Shown here piece after piece: positions 34,941-44,140 of a stretch of 64,000 nucleotides of DNA (within the stretch, counting starts at the first letter, position 1; each line of letters starts with the position of its first letter). Under the pieces are notes generated by a model, which saw only the letters and a program-made list of their open reading frames with translations, did not search any database and was not told the origin of the DNA. This DNA is from DATAWK01 sp036267255 (GTDB lineage: Bacteria > Acidobacteriota > Terriglobia > Terriglobales > Acidobacteriaceae), in the NCBI GenBank assembly GCA_036267255.1, contig DATAWK010000041.1, positions 186,001-250,000 of the forward strand. Direction: 5' to 3'. A program made the position numbers and the translations under genes.

Positions 34941-34991
34941 TCAGGCCGGAACCATCCATGTCCGGTCGGCTATTGCATCGTTCCGGCCTGA
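34941..34991 (+). other. Long hairpin between phosphodiesterase and phosphatase genes
   Basis: TCAGGCCGGAAC (34941-34952) and GTTCCGGCCTGA (34980-34991) form a 12-bp stem with a 27-nt loop. No T-run follows, so it is not a classical terminator. It may be an attenuator or a stabiliser of the upstream mRNA part. Confidence 0.5.
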
Positions 34992-35039
34992 TGCTGCTTT
35001 CATCTTTATGCTCCACTCTCCTGGGAGGAATACCTGCCG

Positions 35040-36368
35040 ATGCTCTCCGCCGCAAATGCGAAAACACATTTTTCGCTCTGCCTTCTCCTGTTTTCGTGTG
35101 TGCTGCTCTCGATTACTGCGCAAGGGCAACGGGATCATGTTTCGAAGAATGACCAGGTGCTCGCAGTCATTGTTCTGGCGCGGCACGGGGTAAGGGCTCC
35201 AATTGAGAGCGAGACGCGTTCCGGCTCATACAACGCGCAGCCCTGGCCGTCATGGCCGGTCGCTCCTGGCGTGCTCACTCCGCATGGCGCCGAAGCGCTC
35301 CACCAGCTTGGCGAATACTATCGATCGCGATATCCATCCCTGTTGCGGAACCCTTCCTGCGCTCATCCCGGCATCTATGTGGAAGCCAACACCACGCAGC
35401 GTACGATTGCTTCCGCGAAGGCGATGCTGTCCGGTCTCGCCCCGGAGTGTGCTATTGAGGTTCATTACCGCAGGAACCAGCGCAATCCGCTCTTCGGCCC
35501 ATCCACCAGCAGCTTCGTCGATCGCCAGAAGCTTATCGACGCCACTCTGGGCAGAATGGCCGATCAACCCGATTGGTTCACACATGCGTTTGCCCGTCCG
35601 CTCCGGGAAATGCACACTGTCCTGCTGGATTGCACAGGAAAAAACTGCGACACGCGCACGCCGGACTTCCGCACCGTCATGGTGAAGGATGGCACAGCAT
35701 CTCCGCGCGACGCGCGCATGGAGAGTCCGGTTGCTCTGGGAGCGGATTTTGCCGAGAACTTTCTGCTTGAGTACACCGAGGGCCTGCCCATAAATCAGGT
35801 CGGCTGGGGACGTGTTTCTCGCGAGAACCTCAACGACCTCATGGAGATGAATACCCGCTACCATGACTTCATGCTTCGCACGCCCTACGCGACACAGGTC
35901 GCCGCGTCCGATCTCGCCGCGCATATCCGCGATACGATTCAGAGCGTCGCCAGCGGCTCCAACGTACCGGGCCGGCTCGGCACGTCACAGGATCACTTCT
36001 TTCTACTCGATGGACACGATGCGAACCTTACCTGGCTGGGCGGCCTGTTGCGCATGGACTGGCTTCTGCCCGATCAGACCTTCAATGCAACTCCTCCGGG
36101 CAGCGCGCTGGTCTTTGAGGTACACAGGAGCCGCTCAACGGGTGTCAATACAGTGAGCGTTTTCTTTATAAGCCAGACACTGGACCAGATGCGCTCCCTT
36201 CGCGCCCTGACTGCCTCTGACCAGCCCTCGATCGCTCCCGTGTTCGTTCCCGGATGCAGTGGCCCAGCGCCTGCCTATGCCTGTACAGTGGATGCTTTCG
36301 CCCGGGTGGTGACTGCCGCAATCGATCCCCGCTTCGTCGAGTCTCAAGAAAAGCAGGAGGAGAAATGA
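35040..36368 (+). CDS. Histidine acid phosphatase, secreted (phytase/AppA-like)
   Basis: A 442-residue exported branch-2 histidine phosphatase. The signal peptide covers about residues 10-29. The catalytic RHGVRAP motif has His49, and the proton-donor HD pair is His326-Asp327 in 'DGHDANLTW'. Several Cys residues suggest disulfides. Members of this family dephosphorylate phytate, inositol phosphates and glucose-1-phosphate; the exact substrate cannot be read here. The context (phosphodiesterase before, mannosidase after) suits inositol-phosphate substrates. GGGAGGA lies 11 nt before ATG. The stop overlaps the next start as ATGA. Confidence 0.85.
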   Translation: MLSAANAKTHFSLCLLLFSCVLLSITAQGQRDHVSKNDQVLAVIVLARHGVRAPIESETRSGSYNAQPWPSWPVAPGVLTPHGAEALHQLGEYYRSRYPSLLRNPSCAHPGIYVEANTTQRTIASAKAMLSGLAPECAIEVHYRRNQRNPLFGPSTSSFVDRQKLIDATLGRMADQPDWFTHAFARPLREMHTVLLDCTGKNCDTRTPDFRTVMVKDGTASPRDARMESPVALGADFAENFLLEYTEGLPINQVGWGRVSRENLNDLMEMNTRYHDFMLRTPYATQVAASDLAAHIRDTIQSVASGSNVPGRLGTSQDHFFLLDGHDANLTWLGGLLRMDWLLPDQTFNATPPGSALVFEVHRSRSTGVNTVSVFFISQTLDQMRSLRALTASDQPSIAPVFVPGCSGPAPAYACTVDAFARVVTAAIDPRFVESQEKQEEK

Positions 36369-38662
36369 CGCGGGCGCACAGCAAATGCCGGCAGGCCATG
36401 CAAATGAGCCACAGCTTCTTGATTCCGTCGCGGACGGTATGCGCGACAGCACTCCTTCTCTTTGCCGCTTTAACGTTGATCACGCCTGCGTTGCATGCCA
36501 GCGCGGACCCGGTGCAATGGGTGAACTCCTACATCGGTACAGGCAGCGGCCCCGTGGGCTATGGCCGCACCATGCCTTTCGTCACTCCGCCTTTCGGCAT
36601 GACAAGCTGGACGCCGCAAACCCGCCAGAACAAGCAGGGCGGCAACTCCTATAAATATCAGGACACGGCAATCTCAGGTTTTATCGGAACGCATCAGCCC
36701 GCGCTCTGGATGGGCGATTATGGATACGTCACGCTGATGCCGGAGATCGGCGAACTCAAAACGAGTCCGGACGAGCGGAAACTTCCCTTTCGCCATACCG
36801 ACGAAATCGTCCGCCCTGATTATTATTCGGTCTGGATGGATGCAGGCAAGTCGCGCAGGATACGCACCGAGATGACGGCGACCATGCGCTGCGCCTATCT
36901 GCGATTCACGTTCCCGGCAAACGCGTCCGCCCTCGTGCTTGTGGAGGCATCCCGCCCCGGCATTGCCGGGTATGCTCACGTCGATGCAGCGGCGAGAGAG
37001 ATCACCGGCTATAACCCCGACCGCATGGATTCGAATCTAGGGCCCTTCGCATTGCCTCATTTCAAAGGATATTTTGTCATTCAGTTTCATCAGGCCTTTA
37101 GCGGATCGGGAACCTATCCGGACTCTGCTCGAACTGTTGGTGCAACGGGCGCTTACGCAAAATTTCATATCAATCATGGAGCGGTCATCGAGGTGCGGAT
37201 TGGCACCTCGTTCATCAGCATCGCGCAGGCGCGAGAGAATCTTCAGAAAAAGATTCCGGACTGGAATTTCGGACGTGTGCAGCGCGCCCTGCGCGCGGCA
37301 TGGAACAAAAAGTTAAGCCAGTTCGATATCGCCGGAGCGACAGTGGATCAGCGTCGCATCTTTTATACCGCCCTGTATCACGCCATGCTTTATCCGCGCA
37401 CTTTTTCCGAGTACGGAAGATATTACAGCGCATTCGACGACAAGGTGCACACAGGCGCATCCTATACCGACTACTCTATCTGGGACATCTTCAGGGCCGA
37501 GTTCAGCCTGCTGACCCTCGACTCACCGGAACGGGTCGGTGGCATGGTGCAGGCGCTACTCCAGGATTATCAGCAGGGAGGCTGGATGCCCAAATGGCCG
37601 AATCCTTCTTATACCAACATCATGATTGCCACACATGCGGATTCGCTGGTGGCCGAAGCGATCAACGAGCATTTTCATGGCTTCGACTACAACCTCGCCT
37701 GGGACGCAGTCTACAAGGATGCGATGACTCCTCCAGATGGGGACACGACACGGCGATGGCGAGACCGTGAGCCGCACACACCCTATGAAGCGCGCGGCGG
37801 GCTCACTTATTTGAAGAAACTTGGATACATCCCGGCAGATAAGACAGCGGAGTCAGCCTCCAGCACGCTCGAAGACGCTTACGACGACTGGTGCGTAGCG
37901 CAGATAGCGAAAGCGCTGGGGAAAACCACGGAATACCAGTTTTTCCTGAAGCGTTCGCAGAACTACAAAAACCTTTTCAATCGCCAGACAGGTTTCATGC
38001 AGGCGAGGAACTCCGATGGATCGTGGGCCGATCCCAGAGCCGGATGGACCGAGGGAAGCAAATGGGTCTACACCTGGGACGTGTTGCACGATATTCCGGG
38101 CCTGGTTCAGCTTATGGGTGGAGATAAAAAGTATGATGCGCTGCTTGACGCATACTTTGAGGGAGATCATAACTGGCACAGCAATGAACCGAGTCACCAT
38201 GTCGGTTACTTATACGATTATGGCGGCGAGCCATGGAAGACGCAGGCCAGAGTCCGTGAGATTGCCGAGGATGAATACGCCAATCAGCCCTCCGGTCTCG
38301 ATGGCGATGACGACTGCGGACAGATGTCCGCATGGTACGTCTTCACCGCGCTGGGTTTTTATCCAGTCAATCCCGCGTCCGGAGAATATATGATCGGCAG
38401 TCCTCTTTTTCGAAGAGCGACCTTGCGGCTGGCAAACGGCAAGCGCTTCACGATAAGCGCCGAAAATAATTCCGCAACGAATCTCTATATCCAATCGGCA
38501 ACCTTGAACGGCAAGCCGCTCACCGCCCCTGTCCTCCGTTATGACGAGATCGTGGCTGGAGGATTGCTGCAATTCGTCATGGGTCCGGCTCCGTCGCATT
38601 GGGGCGCGGACTGGGCAGGCTCTCCCGTGCGGTTATCTGACACGTCGTCACCAGTCCAGTGA
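36365..38662 (+). CDS. GH92 family alpha-mannosidase, secreted
   Basis: A 765-residue exo-alpha-mannosidase of family GH92, calcium-dependent. The N-terminal region is a long signal peptide (about 17-45, ending HASA). Family features include 'YIGTGSGPVGYGRTMPFVTPPFGM' as two blocks, 'TDYSIWDIFRAEFSLL', 'GWMPKWPNPSY', 'SNEPSHHVGYLYDYGGEPWKTQ' in two halves, and 'GLDGDDDCGQMSAWYVFTALG', where the catalytic Glu/Asp and calcium ligands lie. The ATGA start overlap with the phosphatase and the AGGAGGAGAA site 4 nt upstream decide the start at 36365. Confidence 0.92.
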   Translation: MTRAHSKCRQAMQMSHSFLIPSRTVCATALLLFAALTLITPALHASADPVQWVNSYIGTGSGPVGYGRTMPFVTPPFGMTSWTPQTRQNKQGGNSYKYQDTAISGFIGTHQPALWMGDYGYVTLMPEIGELKTSPDERKLPFRHTDEIVRPDYYSVWMDAGKSRRIRTEMTATMRCAYLRFTFPANASALVLVEASRPGIAGYAHVDAAAREITGYNPDRMDSNLGPFALPHFKGYFVIQFHQAFSGSGTYPDSARTVGATGAYAKFHINHGAVIEVRIGTSFISIAQARENLQKKIPDWNFGRVQRALRAAWNKKLSQFDIAGATVDQRRIFYTALYHAMLYPRTFSEYGRYYSAFDDKVHTGASYTDYSIWDIFRAEFSLLTLDSPERVGGMVQALLQDYQQGGWMPKWPNPSYTNIMIATHADSLVAEAINEHFHGFDYNLAWDAVYKDAMTPPDGDTTRRWRDREPHTPYEARGGLTYLKKLGYIPADKTAESASSTLEDAYDDWCVAQIAKALGKTTEYQFFLKRSQNYKNLFNRQTGFMQARNSDGSWADPRAGWTEGSKWVYTWDVLHDIPGLVQLMGGDKKYDALLDAYFEGDHNWHSNEPSHHVGYLYDYGGEPWKTQARVREIAEDEYANQPSGLDGDDDCGQMSAWYVFTALGFYPVNPASGEYMIGSPLFRRATLRLANGKRFTISAENNSATNLYIQSATLNGKPLTAPVLRYDEIVAGGLLQFVMGPAPSHWGADWAGSPVRLSDTSSPVQ

Positions 38663-38675
38663 TCGGGAATGCGTC

Positions 38676-39167
38676 ATGAATAGAAAAGCGATCGTTGCGT
38701 TGCTTCTGGCCTTGGCATTTTGCGCCACTGGATGGGGGCTGGAAAAACCGGACTTCAGCGGCACATGGAAGCTCAATGTGGATAAGAGCGATTATGGAGA
38801 CCTGCAGGGCCCAAGCAGCCGTACAGACACGATTGAGGAGCGCGATGGAGAGATCCGCGAAAGTGTGATCTCCGAAGGACGACGCAAGACGCAGAAATAT
38901 GTGCTTCGATTCAGCACGGATGGCCGCAAGACAATCCTCCCGGCAGGTGACGGAATTCGCATCCCACCCGTCACCCTGCACAGCATCTCCGCCACATGGC
39001 AGGGCAATTCGCTGGTGGTCGTCGAAGGCCTCACGCACGAAGGCTCCGACATCGTCGCGAAATATGCTTACACTTTGTCCCCTGACGAAAACATCCTCAC
39101 GATGACAGTCTCACTGAACGGCGGAGCACCAGCAGCCACATTTGTATTTGACAAAGTGAAAGAGTGA
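38676..39167 (+). CDS. Small exported protein of unknown function
   Basis: A 163-residue protein with a signal peptide (residues 1-22) and a beta-rich body that opens 'KPDFSGTWKLNVDKSDYG'. Proteins with this 'FSGTWxLNxxKSD' opening are frequent in acidobacteria, and a lipocalin-like barrel is possible. It starts 13 nt after GH92 and is the last gene of the receptor-1 run. Its final codons AAAGAGTGATTC are duplicated in tandem (39159-39182), so the true stop codon occurs twice. Confidence 0.75.
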   Translation: MNRKAIVALLLALAFCATGWGLEKPDFSGTWKLNVDKSDYGDLQGPSSRTDTIEERDGEIRESVISEGRRKTQKYVLRFSTDGRKTILPAGDGIRIPPVTLHSISATWQGNSLVVVEGLTHEGSDIVAKYAYTLSPDENILTMTVSLNGGAPAATFVFDKVKE

Positions 39168-39266
39168 TTCAAAGAGTGATTCATGGCAGGCGCTGACGGC
39201 AGCCCTGAATCGCGCAAGTCAGGTCCTGCAACAGGGATCGCAATCTGCCCGCTAATCGGGCGCTGC

Positions 39267-40121
39267 TTACCAATCGATTTTTTCGGGGAAGAATTCTGCG
39301 ATCAAGTCTTCGTAATAGGGGCGAATCTCCAGCATGTTCGGCTTGGTCGCGCCTTTTGAATAAAGATCGTAAGGATTGAACTTCCGCACCCATTCGAGCA
39401 TTTCCTCATCATGGCTCGACATAAGATGGCGATAGGCGCCATGCTTGTGCGCCGCATAGAACGAGTGGTAGCGCAGCATGTATTGCGCCGGTTCCGGAAG
39501 GTACTTCTTTGCCACCTGATAGATATATTCATCGTGTCCCCAGGACAGATGAACGTTGTCCAGGCCACAGTGGGGTTGATATATCCCATAAAGATCCTGA
39601 TATTTGGGATTTTGCGAATCGGGGTTGGCAGCGAAGTATTCGGGGAAGATGATCTGGTCGGAGTAGGCGCATCCCACAGGAAATGTGTCGCCGACGACGG
39701 CCCACTGCGGTTCTCCGTAGAGACACAGTACCTTTCCCAGATCATGGACAAATCCGGTCAGCACGAACCAGCGTGGATGGCCATCGCGCCGAATCGCCTC
39801 GGAGGTTTGCAGCAGATGATCGATCTGCGTCAAGTCCGTGTCGGGGTCGCTCTCATCGACCAGCGTGTTTAGAAATTCGGCTGCTTCCCAGATCCCTTTC
39901 TTGCCTTTGCGGAGCGGCAGATATTCCTGCTCCTTCGACCGCACAAAATCGAAGGTCTGGTGAGCATGGTTCTGCCGGTAAAATTCCGCGACGCCGGGAT
40001 TCGCCTCGGCATCGTAATTGCGGAACTCTTCCTGCGGCTTGCCTTCCTGATACCGCGAAGCGACAAAGTCGTCCCAGTCGTCCAGTCGTTGCATCGGGTT
40101 TTCCGCGGTTGCACTACTCAT
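39267..40121 (-). CDS. myo-Inositol oxygenase
   Basis: Di-iron enzyme that cleaves myo-inositol with O2 to D-glucuronate. The 284-residue protein carries the iron ligands His102, His126-Asp127 ('FVHDLGK'), His196 ('SWGHDEYIY'), His219 ('RYHSFYAAHKHGAYRH') and Asp252 ('NPYDLYSK'), the spacing found in the mammalian enzyme. ATG 40121 is chosen because GGAGGAGG lies 7 nt upstream. It is the last gene of the receptor-2 run and has an operator-like dyad 33 nt upstream. Such genes are uncommon in bacteria. Confidence 0.93.
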   Translation of the reverse strand: MSSATAENPMQRLDDWDDFVASRYQEGKPQEEFRNYDAEANPGVAEFYRQNHAHQTFDFVRSKEQEYLPLRKGKKGIWEAAEFLNTLVDESDPDTDLTQIDHLLQTSEAIRRDGHPRWFVLTGFVHDLGKVLCLYGEPQWAVVGDTFPVGCAYSDQIIFPEYFAANPDSQNPKYQDLYGIYQPHCGLDNVHLSWGHDEYIYQVAKKYLPEPAQYMLRYHSFYAAHKHGAYRHLMSSHDEEMLEWVRKFNPYDLYSKGATKPNMLEIRPYYEDLIAEFFPEKIDW

Positions 40122-40153
40122 GGCAGAACCTCCTCCAGCACCATCTGCAATCA

Positions 40154-40177
40154 TTTTACGTAATCGGAAACGTAAAA
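40154..40177. promoter_or_regulatory. LacI-operator-like dyad upstream of the inositol oxygenase gene
   Basis: TTTTACGT, spacer AATCGGAA, ACGTAAAA: perfect 8-bp arms with a CpG at the centre, as in LacI-family operators. It ends 33 nt before the start codon of the inositol oxygenase gene. Related sites are at 50755-50772 and 50899-50916. Confidence 0.6.
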
Positions 40178-40289
40178 GCAATGAGTTCTTGCTGTTCTTC
40201 CCAGTTCGCTTGATGGCAATAAAACAGGGAAATTCATCTTTCTCAAGGCTGCAATGCCATTTCCAGCTTCTTTACAGAGCCGGGCCACG

Positions 40290-40314
40290 CCGTTACCGCT
40301 CCGTACGGTAACGG
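40290..40314. other. 9-bp inverted repeat CCGTTACCG/CGGTAACGG
   Basis: Arms of 9 bp separated by CTCCGTA, between the GH4 gene (ending at 40410) and the inositol oxygenase gene. It may stop transcripts from GH4, or bind a regulator. CGTACGGTAACG recurs once at about 50957-50968. Confidence 0.4.
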
Positions 40315-40409
40315 TGACGCCATTCAGGCCGAAACGGGCCCTGAACCTGCTGCTGCAGGCTATGAGGAGTCTCGGAGTATTGGGCAGCGATCCGCAGTCT
40401 GAAGAGCCG

Positions 40410-41792
40410 TTAGTGAAGTTCGATCGACTTCTTCTTACGGAAGTCGTACAGCAATTCCTTGCTTGGTTCCCATTCCCCTATGGCCGGGTAGAGCAGCATC
40501 GCTTTTCTGGCCAGAAGCTCGGAGCCCGTCACCGCCGCTTCAATGATGGCCCGCTCGTATGCTTTCACTGCCAGAACCAGACCTCTCACCTCTTCCGGCA
40601 ACCAGCCGCACGCCTCGGGAGTGATCATTCCGTTCGCAATCGTGCAGGGAACCTCGACGATATCGTCACTCGCCACATCCGAGACAGCGCCGTGGTTGCG
40701 GACATTCACGACAACGCGCCGAGGCGTATCACCACACAGACTGTTCATCACATCCAGTGCGATGCGGTGGTATCCGGTGGCAGCGCGAAACGGATCTTCG
40801 ACAAGTTTTGTCCCCGAATCGAACGCCGATCCTGACGCGCCTTCCAGCTTCATATAAGAACCGGAACGCTGATTCAGATAATCGGTATAGGTTGCCAGAG
40901 CGGCAGCTCCGTTGCCGGATTGAATTTCGGAATTAAGCTGCTTCATCAATTCCGTATTCAAGCGGACCACTTCTTCGCCGCGAGTCGACCCGGCATTCCG
41001 CTGGTTTGAGAGCGCCCGCCTGCGGGAATAATAAAAAAACAGATACTCCGTCGGAATCAAGCCGAGGACGCGCAGCATGTCAAAATCGAACAGCGAAGTG
41101 GAAAAGAGTGTTTGCAACACAGCGTCGTCGGCAAGCAGCTTGCCGATAACATCCTGCTCATGAAGCCAGACGCGCCGCACCCAGCCCAGGTGGTTGAGAC
41201 CGGCATAATCGCAGCGAACTTCGTCGGGAGATACCTTGAGCGCGAGAGCGATGCGGTGGAAGAGTTCTGTAGGCGTATCGCAGATGCCGACGCAATTCGC
41301 TCCCGTATGCTGCAGGATCGCCTGCGTAATCAGGCCAGCAGGATTAGTGAAGTTGATGAGCCATGCTTTCGGAGCAAGCCGTTCGACCATGCGCGCCTGT
41401 TCGATGGCGACTGGAACGGTACGCAGGGCCATGGCGGCGCCGGCGGGTCCGGTGGTTTCCTGGCCTGGATATCCATGATCGATCGCAATGCGTTCATCGG
41501 TTGCGCGCGTCTGGATGCCGCCGACGCGAACACTGCTCAAGATAAACGTCGCATCGCTGATTGCATCTTCCAGACTGGCCGCTACGCGAATTCGCAGTTT
41601 GCCGCCTTCGCGCGCGACCAGGGCTTTGCATAGCTCTCCCATTATGCGGACGCGCTCTTTGTCAGGATCGTAAAGAACAAATTCCTCCGCGCCGAGGTGC
41701 TTCGCCGACTCGTTGATGCCGAAAGCAACCAGCGGCGTACGCACACTGCCGCCTCCGAGAAGCGCGATTTTACGATTGCTGTGTTCGGTCAT
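40410..41792 (-). CDS. GH4 family NAD-dependent glycosidase
   Basis: A 460-residue cytoplasmic hydrolase. The N-terminal Rossmann fold begins KIALLGGGSVRTP. The metal site is Cys171 in CDTP and His201 in 'GLNHLGW', and Asn150 is in 'NFTNPAGL'. GH4 enzymes oxidise C3 of the sugar, then eliminate the aglycone. Phospho-alpha-glucosidases have CDMP, phospho-beta-glucosidases CNVP, and glucuronidases CHG at the motif; CDTP is closest to the first. GAAGGAG precedes ATG. It overlaps the PfkB gene by 23 nt. Confidence 0.9.
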   Translation of the reverse strand: MTEHSNRKIALLGGGSVRTPLVAFGINESAKHLGAEEFVLYDPDKERVRIMGELCKALVAREGGKLRIRVAASLEDAISDATFILSSVRVGGIQTRATDERIAIDHGYPGQETTGPAGAAMALRTVPVAIEQARMVERLAPKAWLINFTNPAGLITQAILQHTGANCVGICDTPTELFHRIALALKVSPDEVRCDYAGLNHLGWVRRVWLHEQDVIGKLLADDAVLQTLFSTSLFDFDMLRVLGLIPTEYLFFYYSRRRALSNQRNAGSTRGEEVVRLNTELMKQLNSEIQSGNGAAALATYTDYLNQRSGSYMKLEGASGSAFDSGTKLVEDPFRAATGYHRIALDVMNSLCGDTPRRVVVNVRNHGAVSDVASDDIVEVPCTIANGMITPEACGWLPEEVRGLVLAVKAYERAIIEAAVTGSELLARKAMLLYPAIGEWEPSKELLYDFRKKKSIELH

Positions 41793-42702
41793 AGAACTCC
41801 TTCATCTCCTCGCGCGTCGCCAGTCCCTGCAACGCTCCACTGGCACGCGTGGAAAGCGCCCCGGAAATGCACGCGCGATATAGCATCTCTTTCGCCGGAA
41901 CTGCATCGAGTACGGCGTCAATCAAACCGGCATCGAATGCGTCGCCGGCCCCGGTCGTATCGACTACCTTAACTGAACCCGTCGAGGCGGAAAGCTCGTT
42001 GCCATCCACCATCATGCCGGCGCCCTCTGCTCCCAGTTTCAACACGGCTCCGGAAATTCCAGCATCTACGCAGGCCTGCAACATTGCGGAAGGTGTATCG
42101 GCGCCGGTGAAGACCTGCGCCTCCTTCCAATTGGGCAGAAAGAAATCGCACTCGACGCAGGTTTCTATATTTTGCCGATCCGTAAGCCATTCCAACTGCC
42201 AGCCGACATCGATGGAAAGCGTGCAACCGGCCTTCTTCAGTTCAGGAAGCAATGTTGCAGCAATCTGCCGTGCCAGCGGCATCGCAAAATGAACATGGCG
42301 CGCTTCGCACAGCATGGAAACGACATCCGGAGAAGAAATGTATTGCGGCAACAAGGCATTCGCTCCTGGATATGTAAAAAAAGTACGCTCCTCTTTGGTG
42401 GAGATACTGACGGTCACTCCGGTGGGTTCTTCGACAAATTGCATTCCGTCCAGTCGAACGCCGAACGCAGCCAGGCGCGCCGTCAGCCAGTGCTGGTCCG
42501 CTATGCCGGCAATGCCAAACAGGATGGTTTGCCGCCCGAGCCGCGCCAGTCCGCTTGCCGTGTTCGCAGCGCCGCCGCCAACCTCGCGCACATAATCCTG
42601 CGTGAAGATTTCCACCCCGGGCGGAGGCCATGCAGCGAACCCGGAAAATATGTGGTCTGTAAAAACCTCTCCCACAACAGCGGCATCGTAGCTTTTCATC
42701 AT
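41770..42702 (-). CDS. PfkB family carbohydrate kinase
   Basis: A 310-residue ribokinase-like enzyme. Markers are 'REVGGGAANTASGLARLG' near the N-terminus and the C-terminal ATP-site signature DTTGAGDAFDAGL with its catalytic Asp. The substrate is not determined. ATG 42702 overlaps the permease stop as ATGA; the frame is open to 42999, but that part lies inside the permease gene. Its end overlaps GH4 by 23 nt. It may provide the phosphate that a phospho-type GH4 needs. Confidence 0.88.
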   Translation of the reverse strand: MMKSYDAAVVGEVFTDHIFSGFAAWPPPGVEIFTQDYVREVGGGAANTASGLARLGRQTILFGIAGIADQHWLTARLAAFGVRLDGMQFVEEPTGVTVSISTKEERTFFTYPGANALLPQYISSPDVVSMLCEARHVHFAMPLARQIAATLLPELKKAGCTLSIDVGWQLEWLTDRQNIETCVECDFFLPNWKEAQVFTGADTPSAMLQACVDAGISGAVLKLGAEGAGMMVDGNELSASTGSVKVVDTTGAGDAFDAGLIDAVLDAVPAKEMLYRACISGALSTRASGALQGLATREEMKEFYDRTQQS

Positions 42703-44045
42703 GCGACACCAAACGGCCAGCCAGAGGAACGATAGGCCCGAACAAGGTATGCGATCGCACCGGTGGCAATCAATAGAAGACTGAGCAGTATGTACTTCAC
42801 TCCACTCGTAACAACAATATAGGTCCAGCCTGTAAGCGCGATGAGAGCCGGAAGCGGATACAGCGGCATTTTGTATATATCCGAGTTTTTGTCTCGACGT
42901 TTCCTGAGGATTATTACCGCGATGCATTGTCCGATGAATTGAACCATCGTCTGAATGATAATCAAAATCGTAATCAGCTCGGCCAGGCTGAAGATGCATG
43001 CAACCGCTGCGAGCACTCCCATCGCGAGAACGGACACATAAGGAAACTTTCCAGTCGGATGCAATTTCGCAAACGCTGAAAAGAATCTTCCATCGACGGC
43101 GGCGGTGTAAGGAATGCGGGAATAGCCGAGCAGGATGGCAAATACGGATGCAAAGGAAGCCACGAGGATCAGCCCGGAAACTACCTTTCCACCGAAAGCT
43201 CCATAGATGTGCTCCATAAATTCTGCAACGATCGCCTGCGAGTGCATGGCGTTCTGCCAGGGTATAACGCCGAGGATGGAGATGTTCATCGTCAGGTAGA
43301 TCGCCCCCACGCAGACAATCGACAGGATGATCGATCTCGGAATCGTCTTGTGCGGATGGCGAACCTCTTCGCCAATCAGGCAGACATTGTAATAACCGCC
43401 GTAATCGTACAGCGCGATCAAGGTTGCCGATCCCAGCCCAAGGAAGAACTTGTGGGAGATATGAAATGCGTTTGCAGGAAAACTGAACGCCATGGATGGG
43501 TTAAAGTGCGTGACACCCGCGAAGATAATCCATAAGGTCGTCCCGATCACGATGACGGTGATAATGCCGGACAACATGCCGATGGTTCGGATGTCGCGAT
43601 AGATCAGAAAGGTGTTGAGGAGGCAGACCACGGCGGCCAGCGCGATAAACTGCCAATGCGAAAGGCCGGGAAGAAGATATTGTGCGTATTGCGCGAAGCC
43701 AACCGCCCCGGAAGCCGCCGATATGGGACCGATAATCAAAGCCAGCCACAGAAAGATAAAGCTGATCAGACGACCAAAGCTGCGCGGTCCGAAGGCTTCC
43801 AGCAAATAGTGATATGGGCCTCCGGAAACCGGCATGGCCGAGCCGAGTTCGGCCCACACCATCCCGTCGCAGATAGAAATGAGAGCGCCGAGGACCCAGC
43901 CTAAGATCGCCTGGGGGCCTCCCATTGCTACCAACACAAGGGGAATGGTGAGAAAGGGGCCAACTCCCACCATGTTCAGTACATTGGTGGAGATCGCGCC
44001 CCACAGGCCAATTCCACGGACGAGATGCGGATTACTTTCCTGCAA
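42699..44045 (-). CDS. APC superfamily permease
   Basis: A 448-residue inner-membrane transporter with about 12 segments. It starts 'GIGLWGAISTNVLNMVGVGP', the helix-1 substrate-binding region of APC family amino-acid and polyamine transporters, followed by 'ILGWVLGALISICDGMVWAE'. The substrate here is unknown, although amino sugars or amines fit the context. Translation starts at TTG 44045, with AAGGAG 4 nt upstream, and I saw no better start. It is cotranscribed with the kinase and GH4. Confidence 0.83.
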   Translation of the reverse strand: MQESNPHLVRGIGLWGAISTNVLNMVGVGPFLTIPLVLVAMGGPQAILGWVLGALISICDGMVWAELGSAMPVSGGPYHYLLEAFGPRSFGRLISFIFLWLALIIGPISAASGAVGFAQYAQYLLPGLSHWQFIALAAVVCLLNTFLIYRDIRTIGMLSGIITVIVIGTTLWIIFAGVTHFNPSMAFSFPANAFHISHKFFLGLGSATLIALYDYGGYYNVCLIGEEVRHPHKTIPRSIILSIVCVGAIYLTMNISILGVIPWQNAMHSQAIVAEFMEHIYGAFGGKVVSGLILVASFASVFAILLGYSRIPYTAAVDGRFFSAFAKLHPTGKFPYVSVLAMGVLAAVACIFSLAELITILIIIQTMVQFIGQCIAVIILRKRRDKNSDIYKMPLYPLPALIALTGWTYIVVTSGVKYILLSLLLIATGAIAYLVRAYRSSGWPFGVA

Positions 44046-44140
44046 AAATCTCCTTGGAAATACAAAGCTCGTCGTCGGGGCTATCTAAATTGCCGCAATG
44101 TGGATGTCTGTTGGCGCGTGGCCTTTTCCGGGACCCTGTT

